The position numbers and the translations under genes are program-made. From positions 81,912 to 145,911 of the IMG/VR virus record IMGVR_UViG_3300037189_025222: DNA of 64,000 nucleotides. One strand, written 5' to 3'. The DNA comes from a virus. This document shows positions 1-5,468 of the stretch, one piece after another (position 1 is the stretch's first letter; each line of letters opens with the position of its first letter). The notes beneath the pieces are model-generated. The model was not told where the DNA came from and searched no databases. It saw only the letters and a list, made by a program, of their open reading frames with translations.

Positions 1-87
1 TACTTTGCTGGTGCTGTGGCTATCGCCGTAACGATTGCGGTGAATGCTATTGTCATTGACTGCATCTACCGCTTCGGTACAAAGTAA
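1..87 (+). CDS. C-terminal end of a small membrane protein (partial)
   Basis: The window opens inside a reading frame whose last 28 codons encode a mostly hydrophobic stretch (AVAIAVTIAVNAIVI) followed by a short polar end (DCIYRFGTK) and a TAA stop. This looks like one transmembrane helix with a short charged tail. The stop lies two bases before the first TTGTACCCTA element, the same tight packing seen at later genes here. The family cannot be recognised from this fragment. Confidence 0.5.
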   Translation, partial: YFAGAVAIAVTIAVNAIVIDCIYRFGTK

Positions 88-88
88 T

Positions 89-110
89 TTGTACCCTATA
101 GAAGTGTTCA
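89..110 (+). promoter_or_regulatory. TTGTACCCTA element 1
   Basis: Decamer at 89-98, spacer tagaag, then TGTTCA. It precedes the 114-aa gene at 136. The upstream GGTACAAA (76-83) makes a partial inverted repeat with GTACC of the decamer. It is a putative phage promoter; see the finding on the repeated element. Confidence 0.7.
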
Positions 111-135
111 ATCCTAACCCCAACGGAGTTTCACG

Positions 136-480
136 ATGAAGTGCATTAGCAATACTTTGGTGATTACTGCCGATATTTGGGAAGATCCGGGTGACTACCC
201 TAATTCCCTTGCCGGTGGCCCGCTTCCCAGCCACTCTTACATTGAATCCAGCGGTGAACTGGTGCTGGAAGCTGAGAATAACGAGGAACTCGAAAGTTTC
301 GACGCCCTAAACGATTGGTTCTCTGACTGGATTCATTGTGGTGCAGAGGCCAGCACTATAGGTGCATACGTTGATGTCCCCAGTTATTGGCATATTGACT
401 GGGAGTTCAAAGTGGAGGGAAACATTCTCACCGTGACGGTCGGTGATGATTGTGAAGCTAACGAGCCAGATTATGATTAA
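136..480 (+). CDS. hypothetical acidic protein, 114 aa
   Basis: The start is fixed by the leader CCCCAACGGAG ending seven bases before the ATG, the standard arrangement in this region. The protein is acidic and rich in Asp, Glu and Trp, with no signal peptide or membrane segment. The C-terminal third (WEFKVEGNILTVTVGDD) looks like beta strands. It is the first complete member of the array of tiny genes, each set off by a TTGTACCCTA element. I do not recognise the family; by position it is probably an early, host-directed phage protein, but no function can be read. Confidence 0.75.
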   Translation: MKCISNTLVITADIWEDPGDYPNSLAGGPLPSHSYIESSGELVLEAENNEELESFDALNDWFSDWIHCGAEASTIGAYVDVPSYWHIDWEFKVEGNILTVTVGDDCEANEPDYD

Positions 481-502
481 TTGTACCCTAACAGGTTGTT
501 CT
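481..502 (+). promoter_or_regulatory. TTGTACCCTA element 2
   Basis: Decamer at 481-490 begins directly after the previous stop codon; spacer acaggt, then TGTTCT. It precedes the 52-aa gene at 528. The downstream leader differs from the usual one (aaaacggagaga). Confidence 0.7.
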
Positions 503-527
503 GATTTCCTCTAAAACGGAGAGACAA

Positions 528-686
528 ATGAACTGTTGGAAAAAGGCGTGGAATTGCTGCCTCAAAAACAAGGGCAGTGCAAAGGGCCGCAAAGAACTCA
601 AGCGGGCCAACCATCGTGCCAACCGCCGTGTCGGTAAGAAGCTGGATAATGTTCACATTCGTCTGAACGGCTGGGACGTTATCTAA
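528..686 (+). CDS. small basic protein, 52 aa
   Basis: ATG at 528 follows a CGGAGAG ribosome-binding site. The product is strongly basic: a Cys/Trp-rich start (MNCWKKAWNCCLKNK), then a Lys/Arg segment (GRKELKRANHRANRRVGKK) and a short hydrophilic end. The composition would suit a nucleic-acid-binding peptide, but there is no recognisable domain. It is flanked by TTGTACCCTA elements on both sides, so it is probably its own transcription unit. Confidence 0.65.
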   Translation: MNCWKKAWNCCLKNKGSAKGRKELKRANHRANRRVGKKLDNVHIRLNGWDVI

Positions 687-688
687 AA

Positions 689-710
689 TTGTACCCTAAC
701 AAGTTGTTCG
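689..710 (+). promoter_or_regulatory. TTGTACCCTA element 3
   Basis: Decamer 689-698, spacer acaagt, TGTTCG. It is followed by the full consensus leader (ATCC, then CCCCAACGGAG) of the Cys-rich gene at 736. Confidence 0.7.
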
Positions 711-735
711 ATCCTCACCCCAACGGAGAATGACC

Positions 736-1044
736 ATGGCAATGTGCGAAGACTTCCCTTGTTGCGGACACGAGCCGGGATGCTGCCCCCGGTTCGATGA
801 GAGCGGTCGGCAGTTGGATATGGTCTGCACTTGCGGTGCCAGACTGCCGGTTCACAATCGGTACAGTATTTGCGACCGTTGCCTTCGCATGGACGAAGAC
901 GGTTGCTATGACGACGATTGTGAAACCTACGATGACGATGACTGCGAGGAAGACGACTGTGACGATGCCGATTGCGGTATCGAAGATCAGTTCCTCGACA
1001 GTTTCATGGAAGACCGCCTCAGTGGCGGCTTTTGTGAAGAATGA
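736..1044 (+). CDS. Cys-rich acidic zinc-ribbon-like protein, 102 aa
   Basis: An in-frame ATG lies at 730, but it sits one base after GGAG. ATG 736 has the seven-base spacing shared by neighbouring genes, so I choose 736. The product has many cysteines, including paired CC, CTCG and CDRC motifs around residues 6-55 that could bind zinc. An extremely acidic stretch of Asp/Glu broken by Cys follows, and a short hydrophobic end (DQFLDSFMEDRL). Acidic DNA-mimic proteins are common among phage early genes, but that role is only a possibility here. Confidence 0.7.
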   Translation: MAMCEDFPCCGHEPGCCPRFDESGRQLDMVCTCGARLPVHNRYSICDRCLRMDEDGCYDDDCETYDDDDCEEDDCDDADCGIEDQFLDSFMEDRLSGGFCEE

Positions 1045-1054
1045 AACACGGTTG

Positions 1055-1087
1055 CCGGGGCGGGTTGAGACTAACTCCCCGCCCCGG
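1055..1087 (+). terminator. GC-rich hairpin, repeated terminator type A
   Basis: Perfect 10-bp stem, CCGGGGCGGG with CCCGCCCCGG, and a 13-base loop. It is followed by CCGTTGGGG and a short T-run. A near-identical copy lies at 6265-6297 and a diverged one at 4016-4049. Confidence 0.6.
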
Positions 1088-1119
1088 CCCGTTGGGGCTT
1101 TCAAACAAGGAGACAAGTA

Positions 1120-1335
1120 ATGTCTGTATATTTCAACAAGCAAATGGCTAATCTTATCAACGTCTATGTCAAGTGTCCTACCAGTGGTCGAACGCTGGAC
1201 GCAGATAGGCACGATGACAAAGTATTGTGCAACTGCCCAGAGGCTATGAGCCGGGGCGGTACCCATATTGTTTCAAAGTGTGAACCGTCAACGGTCGAAC
1301 AGTTCATGGTAGAAAACAATTTTACAGAGAACTAA
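1120..1335 (+). CDS. hypothetical protein, 71 aa
   Basis: Start supported by AAGGAG seven bases upstream. No TTGTACCCTA element lies between this gene and the preceding one; they are separated only by the GC-rich hairpin, so it may be read through from upstream. The protein has KCPTSGRTLDAD followed by LCNCPEA, a spaced pair of Cys motifs resembling part of a zinc knuckle and echoing the CTCGARLP/CDRC arrangement of the gene before it. The two may be distantly related. Function unknown. Confidence 0.7.
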   Translation: MSVYFNKQMANLINVYVKCPTSGRTLDADRHDDKVLCNCPEAMSRGGTHIVSKCEPSTVEQFMVENNFTEN

Positions 1336-1344
1336 AACCCACCT

Positions 1345-1354
1345 TAGGGTACAA
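1345..1354. repeat. inverted copy of the decamer (TAGGGTACAA)
   Basis: Exact reverse complement of TTGTACCCTA, placed 18 bases before element 4, so the pair can form a 10-bp stem with an AT-rich loop in DNA or RNA. Confidence 0.7.
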
Positions 1355-1372
1355 ATAAAGTAATTAAAATAA

Positions 1373-1394
1373 TTGTACCCTAGAAAAGTGTTCG
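1373..1394 (+). promoter_or_regulatory. TTGTACCCTA element 4
   Basis: Decamer 1373-1382, spacer gaaaag, TGTTCG. Paired with a perfect inverted copy at 1345-1354. Precedes the gene at 1419. Confidence 0.75.
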
Positions 1395-1418
1395 ATAACC
1401 CCCAACGGAGAATCCCTC

Positions 1419-1649
1419 ATGCCAGTCGAAGTTCACACCAGCGGTTCTGTTTCTTATACCGGTGAAGACGGCGTAGCTCTTTTCCGTCTCATTACTCTTC
1501 ACTCTGCCCTGCGCCTTCAGGCCACCACCGGCATGAAAGCGTCAAGGATCAGTGCTGTGGCTTGTGCCAAGCGACTTGGCTATACAGGCCGCACCGCAAA
1601 GGCTCTGCTTGCAGACATCGAACGGAAGCACCCTGAGCTGAAGAAGTAA
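1419..1649 (+). CDS. hypothetical protein with possible HTH-like C-terminus, 76 aa
   Basis: The start lies eight bases after CCCCAACGGAG. The N-terminal half is polar; the C-terminal half (ISAVACAKRLGYTGRTAKALLADIERKHP) has alternating small and basic residues with two predicted helices, reminiscent of a helix-turn-helix. That reading is weak. It is an isolated unit between two TTGTACCCTA elements. Confidence 0.7.
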   Translation: MPVEVHTSGSVSYTGEDGVALFRLITLHSALRLQATTGMKASRISAVACAKRLGYTGRTAKALLADIERKHPELKK

Positions 1650-1650
1650 A

Positions 1651-1672
1651 TTGTACCCTAGTTAATCGTTCG
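1651..1672 (+). promoter_or_regulatory. TTGTACCCTA element 5
   Basis: Decamer 1651-1660 starts one base after the previous stop; spacer gttaat, CGTTCG. Precedes the gene at 1695. Confidence 0.7.
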
Positions 1673-1694
1673 ACACCCCCAACAAGAGGATGCA

Positions 1695-1898
1695 ATGAGT
1701 AACATCGAAGACAAGATGGAAGCAATCGAAAAGTGGCGCAATGACAATTTGTGCTTTCTCGACGGCCAGCCTGCAAAGATTGTGGGTTGGAAAGAAAAGT
1801 TTCCAATCGTGAGCCAAATCGACGGCCCTCTTGCTTTTGAGTGGTCGTGGGCCGCTGTCAACAGGATCATGTCCGGTGATCGACAGTTCAAGAGCTAG
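1695..1898 (+). CDS. hypothetical protein, 67 aa
   Basis: ATG 1695 follows AAGAGGA. The product starts with an acidic helix (SNIEDKMEAIEKWRNDN) and continues into a compact strand-rich segment (LDGQPAKIVGWKEKFPIV) suggesting a small beta fold. It has no membrane segment. Family not recognised; single-gene unit in the early-type array. Confidence 0.7.
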   Translation: MSNIEDKMEAIEKWRNDNLCFLDGQPAKIVGWKEKFPIVSQIDGPLAFEWSWAAVNRIMSGDRQFKS

Positions 1899-1903
1899 AT
1901 CAT

Positions 1904-1925
1904 TTGTACCCTATTAAAGCGTTCA
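1904..1925 (+). promoter_or_regulatory. TTGTACCCTA element 6
   Basis: Decamer 1904-1913, spacer ttaaag, CGTTCA. Precedes the gene at 1947 with leader CCCCAACGGAG. Confidence 0.7.
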
Positions 1926-1946
1926 ACACCCCAACGGAGAATGATC

Positions 1947-2273
1947 ATGGAATACACCGAAGCCCTCAAAGTTCTTGGCAAGCGTGATTCGAAGAAAGTC
2001 GGAAACAACACCTACATGATCCGGCTGGGTTCGGACATCGGTATTCGACTTCACAACACCGTTGTGGTGACCATCCATCCCGACAATACCTACACACTCA
2101 ATAGCGGTGGATGGCAGACAGTGACAACAAAGGATCGGATCAACCAGTATTCACCGGTTCGTGTGTATCAATCAAAAAGCGTTTGGTATGTCGGTCAAGG
2201 CGAGCTGTTTTACGACAACATGAAAGTCGGTGTCGTTTGCGGTGAGCCGCTAGCTTTAGGAATTGTACCCTAG
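1947..2273 (+). CDS. conserved-type phage hypothetical protein, 108 aa
   Basis: ATG 1947 is preferred over the in-frame ATG at 1941 because it has the seven-base spacing from GGAG seen throughout the region. The product resembles a widespread phage family of unknown function with the pattern KVGNNTY, then RLHNT, then TLNSGGWQTVTTKDRIN. The recall is from general pattern, not a search. The last codons (ATT GTA CCC TAG) are the next TTGTACCCTA element itself, so gene end and regulatory element share sequence. Confidence 0.75.
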   Translation: MEYTEALKVLGKRDSKKVGNNTYMIRLGSDIGIRLHNTVVVTIHPDNTYTLNSGGWQTVTTKDRINQYSPVRVYQSKSVWYVGQGELFYDNMKVGVVCGEPLALGIVP

Positions 2274-2284
2274 TAGGTTGTGTA
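2263..2284 (+). promoter_or_regulatory. TTGTACCCTA element 7, overlaps a stop codon
   Basis: Decamer 2263-2272 supplies the end and TAG stop of the upstream gene. Spacer gtaggt, then TGTGTA, a weak match to TGTTCG. Precedes the gene at 2313. Confidence 0.65.
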
Positions 2285-2312
2285 ACCACCCCCAACGGAG
2301 TTGTGAAAAAAC

Positions 2313-2594
2313 ATGATGAACTACAGCGGTTGTAACAGCTGGATCTACATCTACGCCATCGGTGGCAATTGGAACCCCGGCCCCAGCGGTGACGAGTTCG
2401 TGGGCTGTGCCTACGACGCCTCCACTGCCCTCAGCCTGCTCGACTTGGTCGAGTTGAAGGGTGGCTATGCCGTCAGCCTGCACGGTGACAACCTGCATAC
2501 GCTCAATGCCGTCAGCGGCGAGTGTGGTGTGCGGGAAGCCCGTATCATGTTCAAGCTCTGGAAAGAGAAAGAGGCGGTCGTTGTCGCTGGGTAA
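2313..2594 (+). CDS. hypothetical protein, 93 aa
   Basis: ATG 2313, with a second ATG at 2316, lies 12 bases after CCCCAACGGAG, farther than usual, so the exact start is less certain. The product begins with an aromatic segment (NYSGCNSWIYIYAIGGNW), is otherwise Ala/Gly-rich, and ends in a charged helix. Sense-strand codon use matches its neighbours. Function unknown. Confidence 0.65.
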   Translation: MMNYSGCNSWIYIYAIGGNWNPGPSGDEFVGCAYDASTALSLLDLVELKGGYAVSLHGDNLHTLNAVSGECGVREARIMFKLWKEKEAVVVAG

Positions 2595-2605
2595 CAATAA
2601 ATAAA

Positions 2606-2627
2606 TTGTACCCTAAAAGAGTGTTCG
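2606..2627 (+). promoter_or_regulatory. TTGTACCCTA element 8
   Basis: Decamer 2606-2615, spacer aaagag, TGTTCG. The preceding bases aataaataaa are AT-rich. Precedes the gene at 2648. Confidence 0.7.
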
Positions 2628-2647
2628 ATCCCAACGGAGAAGCGATC

Positions 2648-2791
2648 ATGGAAATTAAATTCAACTTCAAAACACGTCAGTACGACGTTTGCATCACATT
2701 CTTCGACGGCAGAACCCCCATAAATGTTTGCTCTTTCTACAAAGAGTCGGATGCTCGCGCCTACGTCATGGTTCACAATGTCAAGTGTTAG
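2648..2791 (+). CDS. hypothetical protein, 47 aa
   Basis: The frame is open further upstream, but the leader CCCAACGGAG lies eight bases before ATG 2648, as at neighbouring genes, so the true product is 47 aa. It is compact and strand-rich (MEIKFNFKTRQYDVCITFF) with a polar C-terminus. No known family. Confidence 0.65.
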   Translation: MEIKFNFKTRQYDVCITFFDGRTPINVCSFYKESDARAYVMVHNVKC

Positions 2792-2805
2792 ATTCAATAA
2801 ATAAA

Positions 2806-2827
2806 TTGTACCCTGACAGAGTGTTCG
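2806..2827 (+). promoter_or_regulatory. TTGTACCCTG element 9 (one-base variant)
   Basis: The only copy with G at the last decamer position (2806-2815). Spacer acagag, TGTTCG. The upstream AT-rich bases and the ATCC/CCCCAACGGAG leader are intact. Confidence 0.7.
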
Positions 2828-2850
2828 ATCCACCCCAACGGAGTTTTGAA

Positions 2851-3003
2851 ATGACCGAAAACGAAATCAATGTTCTGGAAGAGGCCGCATCGCACATTCG
2901 AAACGATGCTTACAACTGCGATAGCAGTCTGGATCGCAAGTATTTCGAAAAGCTTGCCGATAAGATCGAAGACATTATCGCCAAGCATAATCAAAGCAAA
3001 TAA
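2851..3003 (+). CDS. small helical protein, 50 aa
   Basis: Start chosen at ATG 2851, eight bases after CCCCAACGGAG; the frame is open upstream but lacks that signal. The product is almost entirely helical and charged (ENEINVLEEAASHIRND, then KYFEKLADKIEDIIAKHN), with a heptad-like pattern that could form a small helical hairpin or dimer. Function unknown. Confidence 0.7.
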   Translation: MTENEINVLEEAASHIRNDAYNCDSSLDRKYFEKLADKIEDIIAKHNQSK

Positions 3004-3004
3004 A

Positions 3005-3026
3005 TTGTACCCTAGATGATTGTTCG
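3005..3026 (+). promoter_or_regulatory. TTGTACCCTA element 10
   Basis: Decamer 3005-3014 begins one base after the upstream stop; spacer gatgat, TGTTCG. Precedes the gene at 3053. Confidence 0.7.
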
Positions 3027-3052
3027 ATTCACACCCCAACGGAGAAGCGATC

Positions 3053-3433
3053 ATGGCAAGCTGGTACACCGTCAGCGAGAGCAAGATTCAGTGGGCTCCC
3101 ATCGGCACCCGTGTTCTGAAGACTGGCGAGACTAAGCCGAAGTTTTCCCGGATCGGCGTCCGTATCAATATGGTGGACGGTAGCTGGTGGTTCCACAGCT
3201 TCAAGCACGATAGCTGGACGCAACACTATCCCCGGAAGCAGGCCACCGACAAGCTGGGACGGCCCATTTTCGAGGATGGTCAGCCGCTCCTGCGACCGGA
3301 ACGCAAGGAAACCTACCGCAACTGGATGGCGGTTGTGAGAGAGTTCGGCACTCGACTGCCCGCTCTGGTTGTCGCTCTGGAAAACGGTCACGCCGAAGCT
3401 CTGCTAGCCGAAGCAGAGAAAACGGCAGCGTAA
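3053..3433 (+). CDS. hypothetical protein, 126 aa
   Basis: ATG 3053 lies eight bases after CCCCAACGGAG, so the longer upstream frame is rejected. The N-terminal part is beta-rich with several Trp (SWYTVSESKIQW, GSWWFHSFKHDSW). The C-terminal part is helical and Ala/Glu-rich. It is one of the longer genes of the array. A GC-rich hairpin follows the stop, so it probably ends a transcription unit. No recognisable family. Confidence 0.7.
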   Translation: MASWYTVSESKIQWAPIGTRVLKTGETKPKFSRIGVRINMVDGSWWFHSFKHDSWTQHYPRKQATDKLGRPIFEDGQPLLRPERKETYRNWMAVVREFGTRLPALVVALENGHAEALLAEAEKTAA

Positions 3434-3440
3434 AACGTGT

Positions 3441-3497
3441 GCTAGGGGCGGCAAGGCTCTACGGCCAAAAGCCGCGAAACTGCTAGCCGCCCCTAGC
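3441..3497 (+). terminator. long GC-rich hairpin after the 126-aa gene
   Basis: GCTAGGGGCGGC (3441-3452) pairs perfectly with GCCGCCCCTAGC (3486-3497). The 33-base loop contains a small internal stem (GGC-caaaa-GCC). CCGTTGGGGTAC follows, but there is no T-run, so it could be a processing or structural element rather than a classic terminator. Confidence 0.5.
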
Positions 3498-3519
3498 CCG
3501 TTGGGGTACTTATAAATAA

Positions 3520-3541
3520 TTGTACCCTAAAAGTGTGTTGC
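3520..3541 (+). promoter_or_regulatory. TTGTACCCTA element 11
   Basis: Decamer 3520-3529, spacer aaagtg, TGTTGC. Upstream GGGTAC (3504-3509) is an inverted partner of GTACCC. The intervening bases include TATAAATA. Precedes the gene at 3570. Confidence 0.7.
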
Positions 3542-3569
3542 GAACGCCCCTCTTTTTCAAGGATGAAAA

Positions 3570-3740
3570 ATGTACGCTCTGACGATGATCATAGGTTTTC
3601 TTGGCTACGGGTTCGGGTACGAGGGTTGTGAAAAAGGAAAGATATATTTCGGCGTGTATACCCCCAAAGCCGAATATGGTTGGGTCATGACAGAAAAAGA
3701 CGTTTATCTGGATACCGTGTACCAGAAAACTTCTAAATAA
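3570..3740 (+). CDS. small hydrophobic-start protein, 56 aa
   Basis: ATG 3570 follows CAAGGA by seven bases. The product begins with a hydrophobic glycine-rich segment (MYALTMIIGFLGYGFGYEG), then a polar strand-rich part ending in YLDTVYQKTSK. The start could be a weak membrane anchor. It lies between two TTGTACCCTA elements and ends one base before the second. Family unknown. Confidence 0.6.
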   Translation: MYALTMIIGFLGYGFGYEGCEKGKIYFGVYTPKAEYGWVMTEKDVYLDTVYQKTSK

Positions 3741-3741
3741 A

Positions 3742-3763
3742 TTGTACCCTAGTTGATTGTTCG
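3742..3763 (+). promoter_or_regulatory. TTGTACCCTA element 12
   Basis: Decamer 3742-3751, spacer gttgat, TGTTCG, then ATCC and the CCCCAACGGAG leader of the gene at 3788. Confidence 0.7.
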
Positions 3764-3787
3764 ATCCAACCCCAACGGAGAATGACA

Positions 3788-4006
3788 ATGCCAAATATCA
3801 ACTGGTTCGACGGTCAGAATGCGGTTGGCAAGTACGTTATGGAACTCATGTACGACGACGGTAGCGTCAGCTACATGAAAAATGAGAACTACGAGCAGAT
3901 TTGCCACTACTACCGGCTTGCTTTGGAAATGTCGGAAGTGGTGGGTGCGACCATCTACAACCCAAAGTGGCAAGTAGTTTGCTCGACAGCACGGGCCGCA
4001 GCGTGA
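3788..4006 (+). CDS. hypothetical protein, 72 aa
   Basis: ATG 3788 is preferred over in-frame ATG 3782 because of the conserved seven-base spacing from GGAG. The product is mixed strand and helix with many aromatics (NWFDG, YVMELMYDDGSVSYM, YYRLALEM) and ends STARAAA. A diverged copy of the GC-rich hairpin follows. No function can be assigned. Confidence 0.7.
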   Translation: MPNINWFDGQNAVGKYVMELMYDDGSVSYMKNENYEQICHYYRLALEMSEVVGATIYNPKWQVVCSTARAAA

Positions 4007-4015
4007 ACACGGTTG

Positions 4016-4049
4016 CCTGGGCGGGTTGAGACAAAACTCCCCGCCCTGG
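4016..4049 (+). terminator. GC-rich hairpin, type A, diverged copy
   Basis: CCTGGGCGGG (4016-4025) pairs with CCCGCCCTGG (4040-4049), leaving one internal mismatch. CTGTTAGGGTATTTA follows. Same family as 1055-1087 and 6265-6297. Confidence 0.5.
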
Positions 4050-4067
4050 CCTGTTAGGGTATTTATA

Positions 4068-4089
4068 TTGTACCCTATAGAAGTGTCAG
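4068..4089 (+). promoter_or_regulatory. TTGTACCCTA element 13
   Basis: Decamer 4068-4077, spacer tagaag, TGTCAG (degenerate box). The upstream TAGGGTAT forms a partial inverted repeat with it. Precedes the gene at 4113. Confidence 0.7.
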
Positions 4090-4112
4090 CCACCCCAAAC
4101 ACAGGAGCCAAT

Positions 4113-4274
4113 ATGAGCAATAACGAAAAACCGTACTGCTTCGAAGAAGCCCGTTTCAAGCGTGAAATGGAATACGTGGCTCGTAAGCTCAAAGAGGCGT
4201 TGGAACTCAAGGAATACGCCAAACAACTGGCAAAAGAAAAAGAACAAAAAGAGAAAGAGGAAAGCCGGGACTAA
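4113..4274 (+). CDS. charged single-helix protein, 53 aa
   Basis: ATG 4113 follows ACAGGAG. The product is one long amphipathic, very charged helix; its second half is mainly Lys and Glu (KEYAKQLAKEKEQKEKEESR), like a coiled coil. The stop codon lies inside the hairpin of the following terminator, so translation of the last codons and terminator folding overlap. Function unknown. Confidence 0.65.
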   Translation: MSNNEKPYCFEEARFKREMEYVARKLKEALELKEYAKQLAKEKEQKEKEESRD

Positions 4275-4294
4275 CACCCCCGGTTCTCTTTTTT
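4265..4294 (+). terminator. rho-independent terminator
   Basis: CCGGG (4265-4269) and CCCGG (4279-4283) form the stem, followed by TTCTCTTTTTT. It overlaps the end of the 53-aa gene. Confidence 0.65.
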
Positions 4295-4303
4295 AGTCGG
4301 CCA

Positions 4304-4313
4304 TAGGGTACAA
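4304..4313. repeat. inverted copy of the decamer (TAGGGTACAA)
   Basis: Perfect reverse complement of element 14, 26 bases upstream of it; the two can form a 10-bp stem. Confidence 0.7.
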
Positions 4314-4339
4314 ATAAAATAAAAAGGGATATACAATAA

Positions 4340-4361
4340 TTGTACCCTATAACAGTGTGAA
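4340..4361 (+). promoter_or_regulatory. TTGTACCCTA element 14, ahead of the structured RNA
   Basis: Decamer 4340-4349, spacer taacag, TGTGAA. Here the downstream box coincides with the 5' strand of the closing stem of the RNA at 4357-4471. If the RNA starts there, the decamer would sit at about -16 to -7, a -10-like position. Confidence 0.7.
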
Positions 4362-4471
4362 TGATTGCGAGGCCGCACCATCGGCACTACTGTCCGGTTG
4401 CAAACGGCAGTAACTCGCGGGAGCGGTATGCCGAAAGGCAGCGAGTGGTGCACCCCATCGCAATCGTTCAC
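4357..4471 (+). ncRNA. putative multi-branched structured RNA, about 115 nt
   Basis: The interval has no credible sense gene but strong nested pairing. A closing stem of 14 positions joins 4357-4370 (GTGAATGATTGCGA) to 4458-4471 (TCGCAATCGTTCAC), with one wobble. Inside it GCACCA (4375-4380) pairs with TGGTGC. Two further arms follow: ACTG-CCG with CGG-CAGT around a GTTGCAAA loop, and CTCGC with GCGAG enclosing TGCC-GAAA-GGCA, a GNRA-type tetraloop hairpin. It has its own TTGTACCCTA element upstream and another directly downstream. I recognise no known RNA class; the usual hammerhead core motifs are absent. It could be a regulatory or decoy RNA, a ribozyme or a packaging RNA; none of these is established. 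Confidence 0.6.
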
Positions 4472-4481
4472 AACAAAACAA

Positions 4482-4503
4482 TTGTACCCTAGAAAAGTGT
4501 TCG
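4482..4503 (+). promoter_or_regulatory. TTGTACCCTA element 15
   Basis: Decamer 4482-4491, eleven bases after the structured RNA; spacer gaaaag, TGTTCG. Precedes the gene at 4526. Confidence 0.7.
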
Positions 4504-4525
4504 ATTCACCCCAACGGAGACGATC

Positions 4526-4861
4526 ATGACTTTCGTCAACCTGACCCCGCACACGATCACTGTGGTTCTCGACAATACCAGCGTGCAATTCCCGGCTTCT
4601 GGCAACGTGGCCCGTGTTTCCACCAGTCGAGTCTCTGGCCCCACGCTAACCGTCTACGGCGATTCTGTCGGTATCCAGACTTCCCGTGTCGAGTTCGGGG
4701 CAGTCGAGGGGCTTCCCGATCCCGTGGACGGCACGGTTTACATTGTGAGCGGAATGGTCGCAGCCCGTGTCAACCGGCCCGACGTTTTCGCTCCCGGTGA
4801 ACTGGTGCGTGATGCAAACGGCCAGCCCACCGGCTGCAAGGGTCTGACTTGCAGCGGTTGA
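4526..4861 (+). CDS. conserved hypothetical protein, NLTPH family, 111 aa
   Basis: ATG 4526 follows CCCCAACGGAG by six bases. The protein begins TFVNLTPHTITVVLD and continues with FPASGNVARVS, EGLPDPVDGTVYIVS and PGELVRDANGQPTGCKGL. This set of motifs belongs to a conserved family of unknown function found in phages and bacterial genomes, about 90-120 aa long, so this copy appears complete. It is predicted to be an all-beta cytoplasmic protein. It is the best-conserved protein in the GC-rich region. No catalytic residues are apparent. Confidence 0.8.
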   Translation: MTFVNLTPHTITVVLDNTSVQFPASGNVARVSTSRVSGPTLTVYGDSVGIQTSRVEFGAVEGLPDPVDGTVYIVSGMVAARVNRPDVFAPGELVRDANGQPTGCKGLTCSG

Positions 4862-4870
4862 TTATTATAA

Positions 4871-4892
4871 TTGTACCCTATAGAAGTGTTCG
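4871..4892 (+). promoter_or_regulatory. TTGTACCCTA element 16
   Basis: Decamer 4871-4880, spacer tagaag, TGTTCG, ATCC, then CCCCAACGGAG. A complete consensus copy preceding the gene at 4919. Confidence 0.75.
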
Positions 4893-4918
4893 ATCCCAAC
4901 CCCAACGGAGACTCACGA

Positions 4919-5359
4919 ATGAACGACATTCTTCTCGCCGCCCTGACCAGCTGCTTCAGCAAGATGGCAAAGGCCGCTGGCCCGATTGCCCCCGGCCTGC
5001 ACCAGGTCGATGAAACGATCACGATGCGGGTCAAGGGCGAGGTGCTGAAGTCGGACGACGAAACCTACGTCCCGACGATTGCGATTCCCGTCAAGGCCGT
5101 GATGGCTACGTTGCTCCCCCGGTTGGGTGCGACACGGGAGGCTGCGATGGAAACGCTTATCGCCGCCATGACTGAAGCGGTCAATCTGGACAAGCTGGGC
5201 GATGAAACGCTCAAAGCCCGGATGAAAGACGTTGACGCGGCTTTCGAGCATGTGCAGAACGTGCTCGACGCCCTCCCGCCAAAGACACGGACGGGAAAGA
5301 CGAACGTGGACGTGACCCTTGTGGTCGCTCCCACGCCCGCCGTCGCACTTGTCCCGTGA
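4919..5359 (+). CDS. hypothetical protein, 146 aa
   Basis: ATG 4919 follows CCCCAACGGAG by seven bases. The product is Ala-rich with a helical start (NDILLAALTSCFSKMAKAAG). A strand-rich middle (ITMRVKGEVLKSDDETYVPTIAIPVKA) leads to a helical part and a Val/Thr-rich end. The ITMRVKGE/IPVKAVMATLL pattern resembles small phage proteins that follow recombination or single-strand-binding genes, but I cannot name a family. A perfect GC-rich hairpin follows the stop. Confidence 0.7.
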   Translation: MNDILLAALTSCFSKMAKAAGPIAPGLHQVDETITMRVKGEVLKSDDETYVPTIAIPVKAVMATLLPRLGATREAAMETLIAAMTEAVNLDKLGDETLKARMKDVDAAFEHVQNVLDALPPKTRTGKTNVDVTLVVAPTPAVALVP

Positions 5360-5371
5360 CGATACGGCATC

Positions 5372-5403
5372 GGGGGCGGGAGGAACTAACAACTCCCGCC
5401 CCC
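5372..5403 (+). terminator. GC-rich hairpin after the 146-aa gene
   Basis: GGGGGCGGGAG (5372-5382) pairs perfectly with CTCCCGCCCCC (5393-5403) around a 10-base loop. Only a weak T-rich tail follows. Confidence 0.55.
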
Positions 5404-5420
5404 ACTAGCCGTTTGTGCAA

Positions 5421-5442
5421 TTGTACCCTATTGGTTTGTGTG
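5421..5442 (+). promoter_or_regulatory. TTGTACCCTA element 17
   Basis: Decamer 5421-5430, spacer ttggtt, TGTGTG (degenerate). Precedes the gene at 5469, which has a GGAG but not the CCCCAACGG leader. Confidence 0.7.
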
Positions 5443-5468
5443 ATTCGTCCCTTTACTTTGGAGCAGTT

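Noticed and set aside
715-1266. 183-codon minus-strand frame and 107-codon plus-strand frame over the Cys-rich gene
   Set aside because: Shadows of the 736-1044 gene, which has the consensus leader and ribosome-binding site.
3441-3497. tRNA or tmRNA-like fold
   Set aside because: Only one long stem with a small inner stem; no cloverleaf or anticodon arm.
4357-4471. Hammerhead ribozyme or tRNA
   Set aside because: No CUGANGA core, no T-arm consensus and no CCA end; the multi-branched fold is different.
4271-4588. 105-codon minus-strand frame across the structured RNA
   Set aside because: No ribosome-binding site, and it crosses a terminator, two regulatory elements and the start of another gene.
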